A stretch of DNA of 64,000 nt from Metellina segmentata (taxonomy: Eukaryota; Arthropoda; Arachnida; Araneae; Tetragnathidae): the NCBI GenBank assembly GCA_947359465.1, contig OX375872.1, forward strand, positions 4,012,395 through 4,076,394, read 5' to 3'. The notes under the pieces were generated by a model. It ran no database searches and was not told where the DNA came from. It saw only the letters and a program-made list of their open reading frames with translations. Made by a program: the position numbers and the translations under genes. Below, piece after piece: positions 32,919 through 42,900 of the stretch; position 1 is the first letter of the stretch, and every line of letters begins with the position of its first letter.

Positions 32919-33803
32919 CTAATTCGGTTGACCAGGCACGACCACTAATTCCTTACCATCAACGAATTTATACACAATTCCTTGTCTCTCGCAATAATCT
33001 ACATAATTAGAAATTTTCAGTAGTTCTTTAATCGTTTTTATTGCGTTACCTTGATCCTGGGCTGATTTTAATTTTGGTAAGATGTCATCGGCTGAGATGC
33101 AAAACATATTTATCGGTGATCTACTAAGTGCGTCTACATGAACCATTTTAGAACCAGGACGATGCTCAATGACATAATTAAATTCTTGTAGTAATAAAAC
33201 CCAACGAGCTACACAAGTAGACAAGTCTCGCTTTGCCATTGTTTTCTCAAACGCGGAACAGTCAGTGACAATTTTGAATGTGATTACCAAAAGGTACACA
33301 CGAAATTTCTTTAAAGCTTCTATGATAGCAAGGGCCTCAAGCTCATAACTAGAGTATTTCTTTTCGGCATCAGATGTTTTTCTACTCATGAAATAAGTAG
33401 GATGAAAATTTCTGTCGTTAGGGGACTTTTGCATCAAAATGGCTCCATACCCTTCCAAACTAGCATCACAATGTAATTCAGTCTCGTAATTAGGGTTGTA
33501 TATTCCCAAGACAGGTTTTTCGGCCAACAATGTCTTCAATCGGTTAAAAGAGTTTCTTTCTTCTGGTCCAAATTTAAAATTACGATCCTTTTTCAAAAGA
33601 TCACTCAAAGGTTTAGCGATAATAGAATATCCAGGCATGAACTTTCTGAAATAACCACTAAGTCCTAAAAAACTTTGAATCTGCTTCAAATTGGTTGGTT
33701 CTGGAAAATTAAGAACAGCTTTGGTTTTTAGAGTTGATGGAAAAATTCTTCCCTCTTCAATCACGTGACCCAAAAATTCAATTCGCTTTTCAAAAATTGG
33801 CAT
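32919..33803 (-). pseudogene. RT C-terminus and RNase H of the gypsy shell
   Basis: Begins inside the RT thumb (KRIEFLGHVIEEGRIFPS), then LKQIQSFLGLSGYFRKFMPG. RNase H follows: ELHCDASLEGYGAILMQ, SSYELEALAIIEALKKF, FKIVTDCSAFEKT and VHVDALSRSP. The frame reaches 32919. The piece of RT that should hold the catalytic YxDD is not here. After the copia insertion the upstream RT ends at GQYNFL, and this side resumes at DLTREYG, so about 100-130 residues were lost. The Harbinger-like element sits exactly at that joint. Confidence 0.85.
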
Positions 33804-33847
33804 TTCTTAAAATTTTTTCCCAATCCATATTCACGAGTAAGATCTAA

Positions 33848-34837
33848 CAGCCGTATTCACAAGTCCGAGTTAACTCGAGGATCAACGATAATCCGAGAGT
33901 TATCGAAAAAAACCGTATTCACAAGTCCTGATCCGTGGTTTAAACAGCCGGTTCGGTGTTACATTTTGATCCTCCGAAATCGGCGAGTTAACTCGCGAGT
34001 AAGAGTACTACCTTTTTGCGAAGGAAATTCAGCAAAACAAAATGGATGACACATTTCATTCTATTCTAAAGTACAGTATTCTTGCAACGAATGGATTGGA
34101 CGTATCATTACGGAGTACTTGCTACATAGCAGCTCATGTCCTCATCATAATATTGCTTAAATAGAAAATTTAAAACGTAATTTTATTTAAATTCAAAAGA
34201 AAAATGAAAATAAAGATAGCTGCGTAGTCTTAAACAAGCAGCTTGGCGAAAAGATAGATGACGGCACTTCTGTCCACTATGCCGGAGAGAGCGAACGGTA
34301 GAAAACGACCATGGCAGATACAAATTCGCCGTAGAATAAAAATTATTCTGTTGATTTATTACGAATGAAAGAAAATTGACAGTGCAAGTTACTTTTCACA
34401 CCACCCACACACACCCATACTGACAAGTACAAAGATAATCGGATTACATACATCTGTCAAGACATTGTGTACAATTCTTTCTTGCCAAATTTAGGTTTCC
34501 ATAAAAATCCAATTTAAAATTAAATACCTTTGCATTTCTTTTCTCAAACCCATAATAAAATGCTGTGTGAGTCCTATTTATTCACAGTTTGGAATCAATT
34601 CTACGGCGAAATACGTGCTTGATCAGTATGAATGCAGATTCGGGCATCGTAACCAATGTAAACAATATCATGTGATCGTGAGGAGACAGTAGTAGCCAAT
34701 CACAGCGAGCGTTTCATTTTAATCCCCGGATCACTTAACACGCCGTTTGAGAATACCGTTCTTGATAATCCTCGAGTTAACTCTTACTCGCAGATCAACT
34801 GATCCTCGAGTTAACTCGAGACTTGTGAATATGGCCG
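33848..34837. mobile_element. PIF/Harbinger-like element, 990 bp, TAA target duplication
   Basis: The left end is 'cagccgtattcacaagtc'; the complement of the right end is 'cggccatattcacaagtc'. TAA lies on both sides (33845-33847 and 34838-34840). Sub-terminal repeats of 'gagttaactcgaggatca' and a second 'ccgtattcacaagtcc' (near 33910) enlarge the inverted ends. A TAA/TWA duplication points to PIF/Harbinger. I see no intact transposase, so it is non-autonomous or badly decayed. Confidence 0.75.
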
Positions 34838-34864
34838 TAAGAAAATTATACTGCCCTTCATGTG

Positions 34865-35293
34865 TGATTGAATTTTAAGATCAATTAGAGCAACTACGCA
34901 GTGGATTGAAATAAACTTTCATCTATTAGGCTGATATGAACGTAAATTACTATAAATACAAATGACGAAGTCTTTAAAAATCCAAATTAGAATTTATTCA
35001 AAGAAAATAATAATTGAATTTAAGTTTAAGGTTAAAATATTACATTCGACACAGTTACATTAAAAGTAAATCTAATAACTTGATCGAAGAGATCAAGTAA
35101 GCGGGTACGTGATCAAACAAGAATGGGAATTAAAGCGGGAATACTGGTGCAACAGATTGCAACCGCTTTTATATGATAGTATGGAAGATCACGTGACAAT
35201 ATTTGCATAATCGTGATAAGATTTGCATAAAGTACGAATAAAATATGTTGGCTAAGTAAAATTAAAAAAAAAAAAGGAAGGTTTTTCCTAACA
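34865..35293 (-). repeat. 3' LTR of the copia element
   Basis: On the plus strand it starts TGATTGAATTTTAAG and ends CCTAACA, so it has TG...CA ends. On the minus strand the base just before it lies in a purine-rich 'gcaaaaggcgggccat', a likely polypurine tract. Confidence 0.95.
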
Positions 35294-35857
35294 ATGGCCC
35301 GCCTTTTGCTAGCCAATAACATTTAAAAAAAAATACCAGAATTCAAAGTTCTGAATATCAATCGTACTAACCTTTTAACAAAATAATTTAACAAAGATTA
35401 ATAATATTTAAGACTTGGAGTCAATTCTTATAATCAGAAACACACAACAATATCTTATGTTGTAAAAAAAAAAAAAAATAATAATAATAATAATAATAGT
35501 AATAATAACAGAGTAAAAACAGTTCTCTGTAAAAATACATGAAAAATTTTCATTATAGCATGACGGGCTGGCATGCAAATTTGTTATGCAAAAATGGAGG
35601 ACACATTTTTACGGACTAACAAAAATAAAAATAGACCAAATAGGCCTCCTAAAAGAGGGGTTCAATAACGACCACCGCCCTGGCTGCATACAGCATCCTC
35701 GTACCATGGCAGATTACAATTGTATTCCTTCCGAGAAGGTATTAGGAGCCTTTCGTACGCCTCAGCTGTATCCATCCAAAGTAGTGGACGATATCTCGCC
35801 AGTAGCCAGTCAGACATGAAAAAGAAATAAGTACATTAAAAAAATATTACAAATATG
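35294..35857 (-). other. 3' untranslated part of the copia element
   Basis: Non-coding between the RNase H stop and the 3' LTR. It includes an A-rich run with (ATA)n near 35463-35510. No second gene is seen in it on either strand. Confidence 0.6.
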
Positions 35858-37426
35858 TTAAAATACAAATATCTTATCAACTAGTGATTTCAATCCTACT
35901 TTCAGTAATGGTTTGGTAAACAAATCAGCCAAGTTAGATTTTGTATTTACATATTTTAAAGTAAATAAGTTTTCAAGAATCAAGTTTCTAATAAAATGAA
36001 ATTTGATATCAATGTGTTTAGTGCGATGGTTCTCTATAGATGATTTTGAAAAATTTATAGCTGCTTGATTATCACACAATAGGTGGCTTTCAAAGTTTAC
36101 TTTCAAAAAGTTTAAGTTTTTCAGTTCATTTAGAATACGAATAATCCATACGAGTTCTTTGGATGCCTCCGTTAAAGAAACGTATTCTGCTTCTAAAGTT
36201 GATAAACTCACGCATTTTTGCTTGAAAGTACGCCACATAATTGGCGATTCATCAATAAATAGAATTAAACCACCCATAGAGATACGATCATCTCGATTGG
36301 CTGCAAAATCAGCATCACTGAAACATTTTAAATTTATATCATTTATATTAGAAATATTTAACTTATAGTTACTGGTTTGATGTACATAACCCAACAATTT
36401 TAATAAGGTATTCCAGTGTATAATACCTGGGTTAGATTGGAATTGGGACAATATGTTTATAGCATAGCTTATATCAGGACGAGTCCTCATAGCTAAAAAT
36501 GCTAAACAACCCAACAAGTTACGGTATGGTAATTTTGACATCAATGAAATTTCTTCATTTGATTTCGGGCACTGTTGTTTAGATAAAATGGTTCCAACAG
36601 CAATTGGTAAAGATACAAGAGGATAGTTGTACTTTTTATATGTTAAACAAATTTTATTTATATATTCACCCTGATGAATCAGTAGGGTTTTACCGTCTTG
36701 TTCAAACTCGACACCTAAAAGTTTTCGCGTCTTTCCTAAAATTTTTATATCAAATTGTTGATTTATTTTTTGAACAATATTAGATATTAAAGATTCATTT
36801 ATAGCAAAGATAATTATGTCATCAACATACATTAAAAGTACCACACTGTCGTCAAAAGTATAAATACAGTTTGCCCATTCAATTTTGTGAAATTTAAGAT
36901 TTTCTAATACATTGTGTATTTCCTGAAACCAATTTCTTCCTGATTGATGAAGTCCATAAATACTTTTATTTAATTTACAAACATAATCAGGTTTGTTAGG
37001 ATCTTCAAAACCTTGAGGTTGGGACATGAGAATGTTCTCATCAAGTGATGCATATAAATAGGCACATTTAACGTCAATTTGACAGTGTGACCATTGAAAT
37101 TTACATACAAAAATTGAGAAACACAATCTTATAATTTCAAAATTCACAACCGGGCTGAAGACCTCGTCATAATGAACACCTTTAGTTTGTCTGAAGCCTT
37201 GTGCAACTAATCGAGCTTTATATCTAACAATATTGCCCTTGTCGTCACTTTTGACTGTAAAAATCCAACGGCAACCTATTACTTTATTGCTAGGAGGTTT
37301 TTGTATCAGGTTCCAGACTTTTCGGTTATTCATGATTGAAATCTCATCTAACATAGCTTTACGCCACTCGTTAGTTTGAGGTGATCTCAAAGTATCATTA
37401 TAACAATTTGGGATTGTAATATCTAG
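35858..37426 (-). CDS. copia reverse transcriptase and RNase H
   Basis: Continues in the same frame as the upstream gag-protease-integrase part, directly after the TGA at 37427-37429. RT motifs: SPQTNEWRKAMLDEI, KARLVAQGFRQ, YDEVFSPVVNFEIIRL, QIDVKCAYLYASLDE and the active site LMYVDDIIIFA (36815-36831). RNase H: KCFSDADFAANRDDR, LSTLEAEYVSLTEASKE, LLCDNQAAINFSKS, HRTKHIDIKFHFIR and the final ADLFTKPLL. All are intact over 522 codons. Without readthrough of the TGA, this part would have no good start codon. Confidence 0.93.
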   Translation of the reverse strand, partial: LDITIPNCYNDTLRSPQTNEWRKAMLDEISIMNNRKVWNLIQKPPSNKVIGCRWIFTVKSDDKGNIVRYKARLVAQGFRQTKGVHYDEVFSPVVNFEIIRLCFSIFVCKFQWSHCQIDVKCAYLYASLDENILMSQPQGFEDPNKPDYVCKLNKSIYGLHQSGRNWFQEIHNVLENLKFHKIEWANCIYTFDDSVVLLMYVDDIIIFAINESLISNIVQKINQQFDIKILGKTRKLLGVEFEQDGKTLLIHQGEYINKICLTYKKYNYPLVSLPIAVGTILSKQQCPKSNEEISLMSKLPYRNLLGCLAFLAMRTRPDISYAINILSQFQSNPGIIHWNTLLKLLGYVHQTSNYKLNISNINDINLKCFSDADFAANRDDRISMGGLILFIDESPIMWRTFKQKCVSLSTLEAEYVSLTEASKELVWIIRILNELKNLNFLKVNFESHLLCDNQAAINFSKSSIENHRTKHIDIKFHFIRNLILENLFTLKYVNTKSNLADLFTKPLLKVGLKSLVDKIFVF

Positions 37427-40006
37427 TCATGCTTCAGAAATATTAGTTTGAGAAAGTTTGATCTCTTCAGGTTCTAATTTAATCTTTTCAGTATGAGCAT
37501 TTTTATCTTGGAAATCAAATCTTTCCATATTATACGGTAGATTATTTGCTTCACAGAATTTCCTAACATCGTTTTGTGAACGCAATCTAGTTTTACTCCC
37601 AGAAATATAGTAGTAGACATCGATTCTCGAACCCTTCTTTCGAGGTACGACTTTCCTTATAAGTAAAAATTTTACGGGGGAAACTGGTTGTGTTACTTCA
37701 CTTTTACTAGTTCCCGGTTTAGGTTCCAATTTAAATTCCGATTCACTACTCGAATCTTTAGAATTAGAATCACTTTTATTAGGTTCCTGATCCGTATCTG
37801 AGTCAGATGTTGGATAGTCACATTTTAAAGAAAAAGTTTTAGGAGTGTCCAGTACTGCTCCACTGCTATCACCAACATCCTCGGCGAAACTTACGTTAAT
37901 AGTTTCTATTATTTTTCTTTCAGTAGGAAGCCAGATTCTATATCCTCTGGTTCTTTGGGCATAGCCAACCATAATTCCCTTCTTAGCTCTCATATCAAGC
38001 TTACGTCTGTGCTGTCTGGGAATACCCAAAAATGCAGTCGTTCCAAAAATTTTAAAGTGTTTAACTGACGGTTTATTACCACTAAAAAGTTCGAAAGGAG
38101 TCAGTTTTTGTTGGCCATGGCAAATTCGGTTCCATACATAAGTGAAACAAAATAATGCCTCCACCCAAAAGTGATTTCCCAGACCGCTATCATTCAACAT
38201 GGTTTTAACACCATCCATTGCTGTGTAATTATAACGCTCTGAAACACCATTTTGTTCAGGGGTATAAGTATTAGTGCGTTCGGCTCTAATACCTTGTTCC
38301 TCAAATAAAGCTTCAAACTCAGAGTTACAAAATTCCAATCCGTTATCTGTTCGAACACATACAATTTTAGAATTCAGATAACGTTCAACTCGATTTTGAT
38401 AACTACGAAAACATTTCGAAACATCCCTCTTTTCTTTTACTGGGTAAGTTGTAACTTTTCTTGAAAAGTCATCAGTGATCGAAAGAAAATAGCGGTATCC
38501 GCCAATTGCAGTATTTTGCATTGGGCCACAAAGATCCATGTGAATTAATTCTAATGGTTTGTTTGACCTTATTTTCCCGATCGGTTTAAATGATTTACGG
38601 CGTGATTTGGCGATCTTGCATGGCTCACATTTAATATTATCATTCTTAAATTTGGGTAAACCTTTTACACTTTCACTATTACTAGTATTTACAATGTACT
38701 TAGTATTAATGTGACAATATCTTTTATGCCAAATATTTAAATCATTTAATGAAGAGGTTGAAAGGTTAACTTTAGGTTTTAAATCCTTTTTAGGTATATT
38801 TGATACTATACTTTTAGGATAGTTAGGCTTTACATAGTATAAACCACCTTGCCTTCTGGCATAAAACAATTTGCGACCATCTTTATGAAAAACAGTTAAA
38901 ACATTTCGATCACAGACAAAATTATGACCAGCTTTATCTATTACACTACCAGAAATCAAGTTTTGTTTAAGTTTGGGAGAATATAAAACATTAGTTAATT
39001 TTATAATTTCAATCTCACCATTCACGTAGAATTCCAGTTTCACCTCGCCTGTTCCTTCCACGGGGCAAGTCACACCTCCGATTGCTACAGCTACCTCTGT
39101 GCCTTTGATAAACTTGTAGTTGAGCATCAGATTTCTTTCACAACAGAAGTGTGAAGTCGCCGCTGTGTCAAATACCCAGGTCCCAGGTGTAATTCTTGAA
39201 GTTCCACTTGCATTAGCTTTGATGACCAAACTTGTCGTTAAATGCTTTCGGGAAGTTGAGTGGGGTCTTCTCTGGTTCCTTCTTTGTCTTCCTCTGCTTG
39301 TCTGTTCTTTTTGGTCTTGTTTTTCAATTGGGGTTTTTCTTAAGTTGACCTTAGGTTGGTTGGAATAACAGCTTCTTATCTGGCATGCAACCATCTCCTG
39401 GTCTTTGTTACTTTGCTTCAACCTAGCTTCTTCAGCCAGTAGTTCACTCAGGACCTTGTCAGCTTTAAAGTCATCATCCTTCCATCTGTATATTGCTTGG
39501 ACTATACCCGCATACACTGGTGGTAGGTATCTGATGAGTTGGAACGCCTGATACCAGTCCTGGATGGGTTTCCCGCAGTCGGCTAGCTGGGCTGAAATCT
39601 GCTTTAATCGTGCTGCGTATAATCCAATGTCCTCGTCCGGACATACATGGCATGAGAAGAATTCGTCAGTAAGGCCGATCGCTCTAGCTCTTGAATCAGG
39701 TCTAAAGTGTTCATCCAGGATCTTCCATGCAGCTACAGGGTCTTCATTTCCAGCTATCAATAAGCGATATTCTTTCTCTGAAGATAAATAAATGGCACTG
39801 TAGGCTCGATCTTTCCGGAGATTATAATCCTTCATCAGCTTTTGATATAAACGATCATCGGTGCTGTCACCAGCTGATGCCTTGGCAGGGATCTTCTCCT
39901 CGTCAGTTACAATCCTCCAACTTCCTTTTTCCATCAGCAAGACCTTGATGTCTTCTTTCCATGTGCTGTAGTTGGTGGCATTCAGTTTCTCAACAGACGC
40001 CTCCAT
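37427..40006 (-). CDS. copia Gag, protease, integrase and MBD-like domain
   Basis: I start at the ATG at 40006 (MEASVEKLNATNYSTWKEDI), which opens a UBN2-type Gag; the frame is open further up but lies in the leader. After Gag comes a basic Arg/Gln-rich stretch; I see no CCHC zinc knuckle where one is usual. The protease site is WVFDTAATSHFC, near residue 280. The pre-integrase zinc region is IWHKRYCHI with CEPCKIAKSRRK. The integrase core has HMDLCGP (about 487), RTDNGLEF (about 550) and NGVSERYN (about 585), all three catalytic residues present. An acidic Ser-rich linker and an MBD-like domain (about residues 779-835) follow, then TGA. Confidence 0.93.
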   Translation of the reverse strand: MEASVEKLNATNYSTWKEDIKVLLMEKGSWRIVTDEEKIPAKASAGDSTDDRLYQKLMKDYNLRKDRAYSAIYLSSEKEYRLLIAGNEDPVAAWKILDEHFRPDSRARAIGLTDEFFSCHVCPDEDIGLYAARLKQISAQLADCGKPIQDWYQAFQLIRYLPPVYAGIVQAIYRWKDDDFKADKVLSELLAEEARLKQSNKDQEMVACQIRSCYSNQPKVNLRKTPIEKQDQKEQTSRGRQRRNQRRPHSTSRKHLTTSLVIKANASGTSRITPGTWVFDTAATSHFCCERNLMLNYKFIKGTEVAVAIGGVTCPVEGTGEVKLEFYVNGEIEIIKLTNVLYSPKLKQNLISGSVIDKAGHNFVCDRNVLTVFHKDGRKLFYARRQGGLYYVKPNYPKSIVSNIPKKDLKPKVNLSTSSLNDLNIWHKRYCHINTKYIVNTSNSESVKGLPKFKNDNIKCEPCKIAKSRRKSFKPIGKIRSNKPLELIHMDLCGPMQNTAIGGYRYFLSITDDFSRKVTTYPVKEKRDVSKCFRSYQNRVERYLNSKIVCVRTDNGLEFCNSEFEALFEEQGIRAERTNTYTPEQNGVSERYNYTAMDGVKTMLNDSGLGNHFWVEALFCFTYVWNRICHGQQKLTPFELFSGNKPSVKHFKIFGTTAFLGIPRQHRRKLDMRAKKGIMVGYAQRTRGYRIWLPTERKIIETINVSFAEDVGDSSGAVLDTPKTFSLKCDYPTSDSDTDQEPNKSDSNSKDSSSESEFKLEPKPGTSKSEVTQPVSPVKFLLIRKVVPRKKGSRIDVYYYISGSKTRLRSQNDVRKFCEANNLPYNMERFDFQDKNAHTEKIKLEPEEIKLSQTNISEA
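37500..37675 (-). other. MBD-like (methyl-CpG-binding) domain inside the copia polyprotein
   Basis: The reading contains RKVVPRKKGSRIDVYYYISG, then a basic residue followed by LRSQNDVRKF, then ERFDFQDK. The order and spacing match the MBD core: R-K-x-G, then (K/R)xDVYY, then a hairpin, then (F/L)RS, then (Y/F), then FDF. The Arg and Asp/Tyr of these blocks are the base-contacting region in MeCP2/MBD2-type domains. The usual Gly-Trp before the core is not seen. It sits in the linker between integrase and RT, where copia elements normally have only low-complexity sequence. Binding to methylated DNA is inferred from the family and not shown. Confidence 0.7.
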
Positions 40007-40114
40007 GTTGAAAAAGGGGAAGGGATTTTTCGTTAATTCTACACTTGTTGACCAATAGGCCCGCCGTCTCAAGTTATTTTTAAATTAGCCGGCGATTGAT
40101 TATTTCGTGAGTTA

Positions 40115-40130
40115 CTCTGGGCCCATAACC
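40115..40130 (-). promoter_or_regulatory. Primer binding site matching initiator-Met tRNA anticodon arm
   Basis: The minus strand reads GGTTATGGGCCCAGAG two bases inside the 5' LTR. This is complementary to the anticodon arm of initiator methionine tRNA (CUGGGCCCAUAACC) and not to its 3' CCA end. Drosophila copia uses the same half-tRNA primer. Confidence 0.8.
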
Positions 40131-40132
40131 TT

Positions 40133-40560
40133 TGATTGAATTTTAAGATCAATTAGAGCAACTACGCAGTGGATTGAAATAAACTTTCATCTATTAGGCT
40201 GATATGAACGTAAATTACTATAAATACAAATGACGAAGTCTTTAAAAATCCAAATTAGAATTTATTCAAAGAAAATAATAATTGAATTTAAGTTTAAGGT
40301 TAAAATATTACATTCGACACAGTTACATTAAAAGTAAATCTAATAACTTGATCGAAGAGATCAAGTAAGCGGGTACGTGATCAAACAAGAATGGGAATTA
40401 AAGCGGGAATACTGGTGCAACAGATTGCAACCGCTTTTATATGATAGTATGGAAGATCACGTGACAATATTTGCATAATCGTGATAAGATTTGCATAAAG
40501 TACGAATAAAATATGTTGGCTAAGTAAAATTTAAAAAAAAAAGGAAGGTTTTTCCTAACA
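40133..40560 (-). repeat. 5' LTR of the copia element
   Basis: Matches 34865-35293 base for base as far as I can read, except for the T/A-run near its plus-strand right end (T3A10 versus T2A12). This implies a recent insertion. Confidence 0.95.
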
Positions 40561-40565
40561 ATGTG

Positions 40566-41059
40566 TAACGAATGAAGTATACTTTCTACTATCTTCGGCG
40601 ACATCAACATGGAAAAATGTATTTCTGAGATCGATAGTAATAAAAATTTGCGATTCTTGCAATCGGTCTAAAATATCTTCAATTAATGGTAGAGGAAATC
40701 TATCCTTTACATTTACTTTATTTAATCTTCTATAGTCCCTGCACATCCTTTTTCTTTACAATTACAACTGGGCTACAATATTCTGAAGAACTTGGTTCTC
40801 CTATCCCTTGATCTAACCTTTCAGTAACTTGCGATTCGACGATCTTTTTCTCTGAAAATGGTAACCTACGTGGCTGATGAGATACAGGTTCATTATTTTT
40901 TACCAAGATATTTAATTCAACATTTGTTGTTTTTGTTTTGCGTGGTTCATAATTCGAAACTAATTGTTGTATCTTATCTTTTAAGATATTTGGAACGTCA
41001 GGTTCAATATTTATATCAATATCGTCACCAGTTGACAAATCAATTGGTAAAATAGACAA
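40566..41059 (-). pseudogene. N-terminal RT of the gypsy shell
   Basis: Minus-strand reading: HQPRRLPFSEKKIVESQVTE, SSSEYCSPVVIVKKKD, then after a frame change CRDYRRLNKVNVKDRFPLPL, IEDILDRLQESQIFITIDLR and KYTSFVTH. The first catalytic Asp region of RT (IDL) is present. The copia insertion interrupts the gene right after this point. The expected continuation (EGQYNFL) is found on the far side of the copia element at about 34859. Confidence 0.85.
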
Positions 41060-41240
41060 AGTATTTATTTCCTCAACACACTGGGATTTATTTTTCGAGT
41101 AATTCCGTTTTCATTGATTAATGTTCACCCAACATTAACTCATTTAGTCCAATAATAGCGTCATAAGTGATAACATTATTTTCTACTACGCATATATCTG
41201 CATCACCCTCAAAATTATCTATTTGAACGTTTCCTTTAAA

Positions 41241-42842
41241 TTAGCATAACGATTCTACTCGGCATTTTCCAAAACCAGTCAAAGTAGAATTCAACGGGTA
41301 TAAATCCTTAATAGTCAATTTGTCAAAAACAGATTTACGAATCAGAGTAGCTTGACTTCCAATATCTATCAATAAATTAACACTTAAACCATTTATCATA
41401 ACCATTTTCATTACTTTCGATTTTACGCTAACATCCAAAATGGCTACTTTCGTTTTCGAATTCATTCCACATTTCGAAGCCTTGTGTCCAAACTTGCCAC
41501 ATTGAAAACATTTAAGTCCTTTATCTTTATGAATGCAAAATCTAGAAATATGATCTTTTGATCCACAATTAAAACAAATCTTATTGTTATAATTTTCTGA
41601 ACCATCGTATTTCATTCCATCAAACTTGACTCTATCTCTGTTTGCAGTTTCGTTTTTAGAATTAAATATATTAATATACTCATTTTTTGTTCTATCAAAA
41701 TTCTTATTATCATAATTCATCCTATCGAAATTCTTTCTACCAAAACTTTTTCTGTCGAAAGCACCTTTACAATAAGCAGAATCAGCTTTCATAATTTCAT
41801 AAACTTTCAGTTTTTCCTTAAACTCAAAATTTTTTTTACAACCATACAGAATAGTTTTGTTTTTCTGTTTGTCATTTATTCCCTTAATCACATAGGGCAT
41901 CAAAGCAGCGTCATCAATTTTTCCGCAACTGCACAATTCTTTCATTAAAAAAAAATATTCTTGAGTGGTTTCAGAATCTTTCATTTTCCTTTTTCTCAAA
42001 AGTTCATGTAAATTAGTAGAGTTTATTTCAAAAGAGAATTCGTCGATCAAGGCCTGTTTCAATTTTGACCATGAATTTATTTCTGGTTCTGTACTAACAA
42101 ATAAAGCAGCGTTACCACTAAGCGATCTCTTGCCAAAAATAAATTTTTGTAATTCCGATAGGGAAAACAGCTGACAGGTATTCTCGAAATGTTCGATCCA
42201 ACTGAAAATATTTTCGTGCGGTTCTGCATTGAACTTAGTAAGGGTACTTTCGATATCAGAGTAATTTATGCTGACATTTTGAAAAGCATTATTACTATTA
42301 ATCTTATTTCTACTACTATATACATCATCACACTGAGAAACATGCGTAATACTTTTAAAATCAAATTCACCACATTGTATAGAAAAGTTATTCTTATCTC
42401 TCTTATTTCTACCAATATGCATATAATCAAACTGATAGTTACGAGTAATACTTTCGATTTCACATTCATTGCACTGCATTGAAAAATCGTTTTTGTTTCT
42501 CCTTTCGTTTGTTATGTCTTCCGATTCCAATTCAGTTTCAGACAGATCGGCGCGTTCGTTCTCGACGAAGCTTTCAAGGTTACGTAACAAAAATAAAATT
42601 ATTTTTGCTGTTTCCGCTTTCGTGCCTTCAAAACTAATACTTAGCAAGTTAGATATTGTAATCAATTCGTTCAGGGAAAAGCTACCTTCTTTATTTTTTA
42701 ATTTCTCATTAAATTCTTCGCTATCTGTTTCAAAATTAAAGCCTGGAAAATTTCTTACGCGTGTTCTATTCGATCGATTGCCGTCATTTTCGAAAATGAA
42801 TCTATGCGAAATTCTTATTTTGTCGGTCTTGCAATTTTTCAA
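41241..42842 (-). CDS. Gag and protease of the gypsy shell
   Basis: An open frame of 533 codons. The middle holds a retrotransposon Gag region (WIEHFENTCQLFSLSELQKF, MKDSETTQEYFFLMKEL). A low-complexity Asn/Lys/Phe/Asp-rich stretch follows (repeated FDRKNF-like units). Two CCHC zinc knuckles come next: CFNCGSKDHISRFC and CFQCGKFGHKASKC. The protease site near the C-terminus reads VNLLIDIGSQATLIRK, with Ile where Thr or Ser is usual in D-T/S-G. The frame ends shortly after it, and RT continues after a break. The BEL element is inserted 59 bp upstream of this frame. Confidence 0.82.
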   Translation of the reverse strand: MKNCKTDKIRISHRFIFENDGNRSNRTRVRNFPGFNFETDSEEFNEKLKNKEGSFSLNELITISNLLSISFEGTKAETAKIILFLLRNLESFVENERADLSETELESEDITNERRNKNDFSMQCNECEIESITRNYQFDYMHIGRNKRDKNNFSIQCGEFDFKSITHVSQCDDVYSSRNKINSNNAFQNVSINYSDIESTLTKFNAEPHENIFSWIEHFENTCQLFSLSELQKFIFGKRSLSGNAALFVSTEPEINSWSKLKQALIDEFSFEINSTNLHELLRKRKMKDSETTQEYFFLMKELCSCGKIDDAALMPYVIKGINDKQKNKTILYGCKKNFEFKEKLKVYEIMKADSAYCKGAFDRKSFGRKNFDRMNYDNKNFDRTKNEYINIFNSKNETANRDRVKFDGMKYDGSENYNNKICFNCGSKDHISRFCIHKDKGLKCFQCGKFGHKASKCGMNSKTKVAILDVSVKSKVMKMVMINGLSVNLLIDIGSQATLIRKSVFDKLTIKDLYPLNSTLTGFGKCRVESLC

Positions 42843-42900
42843 TGCAACGCTGTGACTTCTTTAATATCATTCAAAATCATGTTGTATTATGGAATGTTCA

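Larger units (their letters stand above)
34865..40560 (-). mobile_element. Ty1/copia element, young, with an MBD-like domain
   Basis: LTRs of 429 and 428 bp (34865-35293 and 40133-40560) are identical by eye except for a homopolymer near one end. The target duplication ATGTG lies at 34860-34864 and 40561-40565. On the minus strand the polyprotein starts at 40006 and runs through gag, protease, integrase, an MBD-like domain, RT and RNase H to 35858, interrupted by a single in-frame TGA at 37427-37429. A primer binding site for half-cut initiator tRNA follows the 5' LTR. It is inserted in the RT of the gypsy shell. Confidence 0.95.

Noticed and set aside
34865..40560. Copia MBD-like segment as a low-complexity linker only
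   Set aside because: The acidic linker before it is low complexity, but the DVYY/LRS/FDF stretch is not and keeps MBD order and spacing, so I report it as a domain candidate.
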